NCBI GenBank assembly: GCA_016872595.1
Contig: VGZJ01000005.1
Coordinates: forward strand, 1 to 59,913
Length of the DNA: 59,913 nucleotides
From: Planctomycetota bacterium
GTDB taxonomy: Bacteria > Planctomycetota > Planctomycetia > Gemmatales > Gemmataceae
Direction: 5' to 3'
Part shown: piece after piece, positions 55,493 through 59,913 of the stretch
Layout of the letters: each line of letters opens with the position of its first letter
How positions within the stretch are numbered: position 1 is the stretch's first letter
The notes under the pieces: model-generated
What the model was told of the DNA's origin: nothing
The model's input: the letters and a program-made list of their open reading frames with translations, nothing else
Databases searched by the model: none
Made by a program: the position numbers and the translations under genes

Positions 55493-58393
55493 ATGCGCGT
55501 CACACGGTTCGCGAAGCGAGCGGTTCGCCGGGGCACGGTGCTGCCGATGCTCGGCGTGTGCATCGTCGGGTTGTTCGGGTTCGTGGCGCTCGCCGTCGAT
55601 CTCGGCATGTTGGCCGTGTCGCGGACCCAGTGCCAGAACGCGGCCGACGTTGCCGCGCTGGTGGGCACGCGCACGCTCAACAACAAAGACGGTGTGGCGT
55701 ACAGCAACCTGCCGGCCGCGCTGACCAACCTGCAGGCCGCGACCACGACGAACCCGCACATGAGCGGCACCTTCAGCAACAGCCAGATCACGAAGATCGA
55801 GGCCGGGCAGTACCTGTACAACCCGGCGACGCAAACGTTCCAAGTGGCGTCGTGGACCGACGTGACGAGCAACGGGGGGACCGTGACCGCGAGCAGCGGG
55901 TCGTGGACCGCGCTGCGGGTGACGATCACGGTGGCGCAGCCGACGTACTTCATGCGCGTGTTCGGGGTGAACTCGATGCCGAGCGGGGCGCGGGCCACGG
56001 CCGTGTACCGGCCGCGCGACATCGCGTTCGCGATCGACATGACCGGCTCGATGGCGTTCAGCAGCACGTTCAACTTCAACAACCTGTCGATGAACCCGGA
56101 CCCGCTGGTCCCGACCGCGGGGCACTACGCCTCCGGTCAGGGCGGCATCGTCGCGCTGGCGAACCAAGCCAACGGGAGCGGTGAGGCGATCCAGCGCAAC
56201 AACTACACGATCAGCACGCCGGGCGGGCCGCCCATCGTGCGCAACTTCTACTTCGACCCGACCAACATCAACGCCCCCGCGACCTCCGCGTACCCGCTGA
56301 CGACGAAGGCCGACGGGAGCCCGAACCTGCTGAACGCGTTCCACCGCTGGAGCCCGCCGGAGAGCGGCGGCAACTCGAACACGTACACCGCGGTGACGTA
56401 CACGTGGGACGGCTATGACCCGACGCACAAGGGGAACGAGGCCAACCCGAAAGGCCCGATCCCGGCCCCGAGCTTCTACGGCACCATGACCGACGGCGTC
56501 GTGAACTACAACGGCGACCGGTGGCGGCGCGGCGACGGGAGCATCAACAAGACGCAGACGAGTTGGGCCACCGGCAGCGCGAGCACGCGGGCCGCGTACC
56601 ACGCGGCGGACCTGCTCGGCTACGCCGCGGTCCCGACCGCGTCCCCCACGTTCACCGCGGACTGGCTCAACTTCCGCGACCCGGTTTGGGAGCAGTACGG
56701 GTACGACCTCGACATCGTGAAGTACCGGGCGCAGCGCGGCAGCGGCGCACCGATGAACCCGGCGACGTACCTCACGAACAACAGCAACAACACGGCGAAC
56801 ATCCTCGTGCCGGTCGCGGACCGGTTCGTCGGGTACTCGATGGGGCCGGGGTACTGGGGCAAGACGTTCTACGTGTGGCCGCCCGACCCGCGCGCCCCGG
56901 CGGGCAACCCCGGCGACACCGGGTATCAGGCCGGCGACTGGCGGCGGCGCTACTTCTACAACAAGTCGGGCGGCGCGCTGAACGCGCAGTCCGACAACAA
57001 CACCACGAACACCGCCGGCACCGTCGACGGCATCAACGAGGTGCTGTTCAACACCGCCGGCGGGCAGGTGCTGACCGCGACCGCGGGCACGCAGGTGAAC
57101 TACGCCGCGATCCTGCGCTGGATCAAGAGCGGGCCGCTGGTGCTGCCCCCGAACCTGCGCGCCGGCCGCGTGCTGTTCTACTCGTCCATCCCGGACGACG
57201 TGAACACCGGCACCGGCAGCGCGCAGCAGCAACTCGATAAGGCGTTCTGGAAGGCGTACATCGACTTCGTTCTCGGCATCGGGAACTACACCAGCGCCGC
57301 GAACATGTACGGCTCGTCCGACAGTTGGTCGCCGAGCACGCAGTCGATCACCGGCTCGGACCTGACGACGTACAAGTTCTCGTGGCAGCCGCTCCTCGAC
57401 GTGGCGAGCCGGCCGTACATGCGGTACACCGACAGCCCGCGCCGCCCGCGCCTGCACCTGTGGTTCGGGCCGCTCTCGATGATGGACTTTATGGGCGCGG
57501 CGAACGGGAACTGGATGCCCGGTACGGCGTACGAGGCCCAGTGCTGGCAGCTCAAGGCCGGCGTGAACGCGGTGCTGGACGACGTGAAGAACAACCACCC
57601 CAACGACAACGCCGGCATGGTGTTCTTCGCCACCAGCCACCACAACGGCGTGCGGGTGCCGATCAACCAGAACTTCAAGACCATCAAGAACGCCCTGTTC
57701 TACCCCAAGAGCCTGCTCACCGCCATCGACGGGGGCAACGTGACGAGCGAGTACCGGCCGTACAACACCGCGCTCGGCGGGTACAGTGCCGACGAGATCC
57801 CGAACTCGTCCGGCGGCACCGACCCGGCGACCGGCCTCGCCTACGCCTACAACATGTTGTCGTCGTCCACGATCACCGCGGCGCAGGCCGTGGGCACCGG
57901 CAGCGCGCGGCGCGGCGCGCAGAAGATCGTCATCTTCGAGACCGACGGCGTGCCCAACAGCTACCGCGTTCCCACCTACGTCCCGCGCGGGTTCAACTCG
58001 TACTACACGCTCGCCGGCGTCACCAGCGGCAACAACGGCGACACGACCGGCATCAATCACGCGTACGACGTGATCAAACAGATCGTGAAACCGATGGCGA
58101 CGACCGCGACCACCAGCGGCACCGGCGAGGACAGCGGCATGACCCTGCCCAACGCCCCGGCCCGCGTGTACCCCATCGCGTTCGGCGACCTGTTCGACGT
58201 GGAACTGGCCCCGACCGCCACCTACCGCGATCAGGCGAAGGCGTTCCTGAACCAGTGCGCGGTCCACGGCGGCACCGGGAGCCTGCCGGACACGCAGATC
58301 ATCACCGGGCCGTACGCCCAGCGCATCACCCGCCTCCGCGACTGCCTCGAGCGCATCTTCCAAGGCGGCGTGTCCGTCGTGCTCGTCGAGTGA
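55493..58393 (+). CDS. TadE/G-like membrane protein with von Willebrand A domain
   Basis: 966 residues from the ATG at 55493. RRGTVLPMLGVCIVGLFGFVALAVDLGMLAVSRTQCQNAADVAAL is the Tad/Flp pilus TadG-type N-terminus with a single helix. The VWA MIDAS is DMTGS at 182-186 (Asp182), with Thr in place of the usual first Ser. A large Asn/Thr/Gly-rich insert separates the MIDAS strand from later VWA parts such as KIVIFETDGVPN. The cell-surface role is unknown; no other tad genes are adjacent. Confidence 0.88.
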   Translation: MRVTRFAKRAVRRGTVLPMLGVCIVGLFGFVALAVDLGMLAVSRTQCQNAADVAALVGTRTLNNKDGVAYSNLPAALTNLQAATTTNPHMSGTFSNSQITKIEAGQYLYNPATQTFQVASWTDVTSNGGTVTASSGSWTALRVTITVAQPTYFMRVFGVNSMPSGARATAVYRPRDIAFAIDMTGSMAFSSTFNFNNLSMNPDPLVPTAGHYASGQGGIVALANQANGSGEAIQRNNYTISTPGGPPIVRNFYFDPTNINAPATSAYPLTTKADGSPNLLNAFHRWSPPESGGNSNTYTAVTYTWDGYDPTHKGNEANPKGPIPAPSFYGTMTDGVVNYNGDRWRRGDGSINKTQTSWATGSASTRAAYHAADLLGYAAVPTASPTFTADWLNFRDPVWEQYGYDLDIVKYRAQRGSGAPMNPATYLTNNSNNTANILVPVADRFVGYSMGPGYWGKTFYVWPPDPRAPAGNPGDTGYQAGDWRRRYFYNKSGGALNAQSDNNTTNTAGTVDGINEVLFNTAGGQVLTATAGTQVNYAAILRWIKSGPLVLPPNLRAGRVLFYSSIPDDVNTGTGSAQQQLDKAFWKAYIDFVLGIGNYTSAANMYGSSDSWSPSTQSITGSDLTTYKFSWQPLLDVASRPYMRYTDSPRRPRLHLWFGPLSMMDFMGAANGNWMPGTAYEAQCWQLKAGVNAVLDDVKNNHPNDNAGMVFFATSHHNGVRVPINQNFKTIKNALFYPKSLLTAIDGGNVTSEYRPYNTALGGYSADEIPNSSGGTDPATGLAYAYNMLSSSTITAAQAVGTGSARRGAQKIVIFETDGVPNSYRVPTYVPRGFNSYYTLAGVTSGNNGDTTGINHAYDVIKQIVKPMATTATTSGTGEDSGMTLPNAPARVYPIAFGDLFDVELAPTATYRDQAKAFLNQCAVHGGTGSLPDTQIITGPYAQRITRLRDCLERIFQGGVSVVLVE

Positions 58394-58419
58394 CGCGCGC
58401 CCGACTGACAAAAACACAC

Positions 58420-58450
58420 GCGGCCGGACCTTCGCAAGAGGTCCGGCCGC
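58420..58450. terminator. Bidirectional terminator between convergent genes
   Basis: GCGGCCGGACCT (58420-58431) pairs perfectly with AGGTCCGGCCGC (58439-58450) over a 7-base loop. On the minus strand the stem is followed by GTGTGTTTTTGTCA, a good T-run; the plus side has only TCGTTTG. Located 27 bases after the VWA stop and 25 bases beyond the stop of the HEAT-type gene. Confidence 0.85.
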
Positions 58451-58474
58451 GGTCGTTTGTGGGTTCGGTTGCGA

Positions 58475-59766
58475 TCAGGGGTTCTGTGGCGCGGGCGGCT
58501 TCGTCGGTTGGGGGAGCGGTTCCTTCTTGAGGCCGGCGCTCCACTCCTCGTAGGTGGTGCCGTGGTCCCGCCCGGTCAGCTCGCGCAGGGCGAACAGCAC
58601 CGAGGTCTGCTGCGGGTACGTCTTAGGGAGCTTGTTATCCTTCTCAAGCTTCTGAAAGGTGGTCACCTCTTGCTTGGTGAGCGGTCGGGTGCGCTGGAGA
58701 TAATCGTATCGCTGGTTTCCGGGCCACTTGCCAGAGTTCGCCACTGGTTGCACTACGGAGAAGTCTTGGCGGAGGTACGTCAGGTCGGCGCGGACAAACA
58801 ACCCGGTCTGCTCTTGGTAATAAAGCGGGGGAGGGTCTTCGTTCGGCATCGGCACCCGTCCGCGCACGAGGTCTTCACGCGATTGTGAGGGCGCATGGCA
58901 CAGCATGCAGTTGCACAAGTGGTTGATCTTGACCACTTCTTGCACGAGGTAGCTCTGCCCCGTCTTCACCGGCTGAGTCGGGTTCGGTTCCTTCAGCAGT
59001 TTGACCAACTCTGGGACAAGGTCGGTTCGCTGGAGCGCGACAACGGCTTCGGCGGCGTGGTCGGCGGCGGCAGGCCAACTGTACCGGAAACCGTAGTAGA
59101 GGACCGGCGTGTACTCCGTTGGGGGTCGGTCGGCGAGTGCCTTGACCGCCTTCTCGCGCACATCCGGCGACAGGTCAAAAACGGCGCGCCGGGCCAGCGC
59201 GATGCTCCTTCTTTACCCTTGATCTTTGCTAGCATCTCGACCAGTAGTAACCGGATGGGCGTGTTCTCGCCTTGCATCATTTGAGTCAGAGTCGGCAAGG
59301 CTTTCGCAGTTGCCCACTCGTCGTCGGTGAGCAACTTCCGCAAGACTTCCGGGTCGGGACGCACGTCGTCTTGCTTCACCGATTTGCGAAGCGCGGCGCG
59401 GAGTTTGACCGACAACACTTGGAGTTCTTCTGCCGCCTCCTTTCCCATCTCGCTGTTCGCACCCGTGTGCCACGGCAGAGCGAGTTGCTCAGTTCGCTTG
59501 GCCTTGTTGACAAGGAACGTGAAGAACTTGGGGCCGAGATCCGCTTGGAAGTTCTTCATGTTGTCGTCGCGCTTCACGAGCGGGCCGTAGAGCGCGTCAG
59601 CCGCCGGTTGATCGAAGCCGGTTTCGACGAGGGCTTGGAGTTGCTTGCGCAGTTCTTCATCCGTAGTCTGCGCTCGACGCTTCATCCCAGAATCGGGCTT
59701 GTTCGGTTGCGCGTCTTCGGCGGCGATCTCACGTGTGGAGAACGCGAGCGCGACGGTCGCGATCAA
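58475..59766 (-). pseudogene. Frameshifted HEAT-repeat/cytochrome-type exported protein, 5' end cut by an IS
   Basis: Upstream frame (59766 to about 59200) has a signal-like ATVALAFSTREIAAEDA and HEAT-like helices ending KIKGKEGA. Downstream frame (about 59205 to 58475) continues ALARRAVFDLSPDVREKAVKALADRP, then CNCMLCHA (a haem c-like CXXCH variant) and DLVRGRVPMPNE. Joined, these give one planctomycete family of about 450 residues; one base appears lost near 59200-59206. The only upstream start is TTG 59766. The native start was probably lost to the IS inserted at 59794. Confidence 0.75.
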
Positions 59767-59793
59767 CAGAAGTCGTGCGACTCGGGAAGATAA

Positions 59794-59913
59794 TAGACTC
59801 GTTGCGCAATAGCGATCGATGGCCTATTCATAGGGTTATGACGAATTACGAGAAATTGCGTCGGAAGCCGTTGTTGTTCCGCATGTTCACGGGGCTCTCG
59901 GCCGACGAGTTCG
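59794..59913 (+). mobile_element. 5' end of an insertion sequence (left terminus)
   Basis: TAGACTCGTTGCGCAATAG (59794-59812) is the exact complement of 96-114. The start codon of a transposase-like ORF follows 26 bases later at 59838. Both copies are in the same orientation, so the window is bounded by direct copies of one IS. The rest of this copy lies beyond the window. Confidence 0.7.
59838..59913 (+). CDS. Transposase N-terminus (IS5/DDE_Tnp_4-like), partial
   Basis: MTNYEKLRRKPLLFRMFTGL followed by SADEF is the N-terminal helix-turn-helix region typical of IS5-type (HTH_Tnp_4) transposases. Only 25 residues are visible. Assignment is by pattern; the catalytic DDE residues lie outside. 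Confidence 0.6.
   Translation, partial: MTNYEKLRRKPLLFRMFTGLSADEF

Noticed and set aside
55487-58417. A 976-codon open frame on the minus strand opposite the TadG/VWA gene
   Set aside because: It is Arg/Val/His-rich low-complexity sequence without domains. The plus-strand frame has a signal-like helix and VWA motifs. It is an antisense shadow of GC-rich DNA.

Overview
The window looks like chromosomal DNA from a Gemmata-like planctomycete (Gemmataceae). The evidence is high GC throughout, DUF1559 pseudopilin, DUF1080 and sulfatase genes, an ECF sigma factor next to a Ser/Thr kinase, H4MPT-linked C1 genes, and many dispersed palindromic repeats. This is a family-level inference; no rRNA is present. 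I found no tRNA, rRNA or CRISPR array.

Layout. 1-114 is the 3' end of an insertion sequence that truncates an LRR gene. 0.6-9.2 kb holds a SUKH protein, an FHA-GAF histidine kinase, an Hsp70-like ATPase, two H4MPT-linked genes and an AAA ATPase. 9.4-16.4 kb (minus strand) is a coupled operon of secreted sulfated-glycan enzymes (two SASA esterases, two sulfatases, one DUF1080 protein). 16.4-26.1 kb has an unassigned 500-aa protein, a beta-barrel protein, TPP riboswitch-thiC, a methyltransferase, an FG-GAP protein, an RbfA-like protein, an aminotransferase and an oxidoreductase. 26.1-29.8 kb has a toxin-antitoxin pair, a P450 with a stand-alone E2-type acyltransferase, and a methyltransferase. 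30.1-49.8 kb is almost wholly minus strand: CdiI-like immunity protein, amidase, phytase-like esterase, DUF1559 pseudopilin, Maf, GT9, MFS, ferrochelatase, ferredoxin, PriA, phosphoesterase, NYN protein, YacG, FmdB, GrpE, PDZ protein, Uma2, HEAT protein and DUF1080. 49.9-58.4 kb (plus) has an ECF sigma factor, a kinase-DUF1080-laminin-B-like fusion, a Clp-N protein and a TadG/VWA protein. The right end has a frameshifted HEAT/cytochrome-type gene cut by the 5' end of what appears to be the same IS.

How the genes work together. The two clearest functional units are the secreted desulfation/deacetylation operon and the sigma factor/kinase pair, whose extracytoplasmic part resembles the DUF1080 protein encoded divergently beside it. 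Central functions (thiamin, haem, replication restart, chaperone cofactor) are interspersed.

The most unusual theme is palindromic DNA. At least five kinds of inverted-repeat element occur, several inside genes and read through in frame (aminoacid kinase, Hsp70, PriA, NYN protein, probably the phosphoesterase). One sits between the TPP aptamer and thiC. One is a nested double palindrome.
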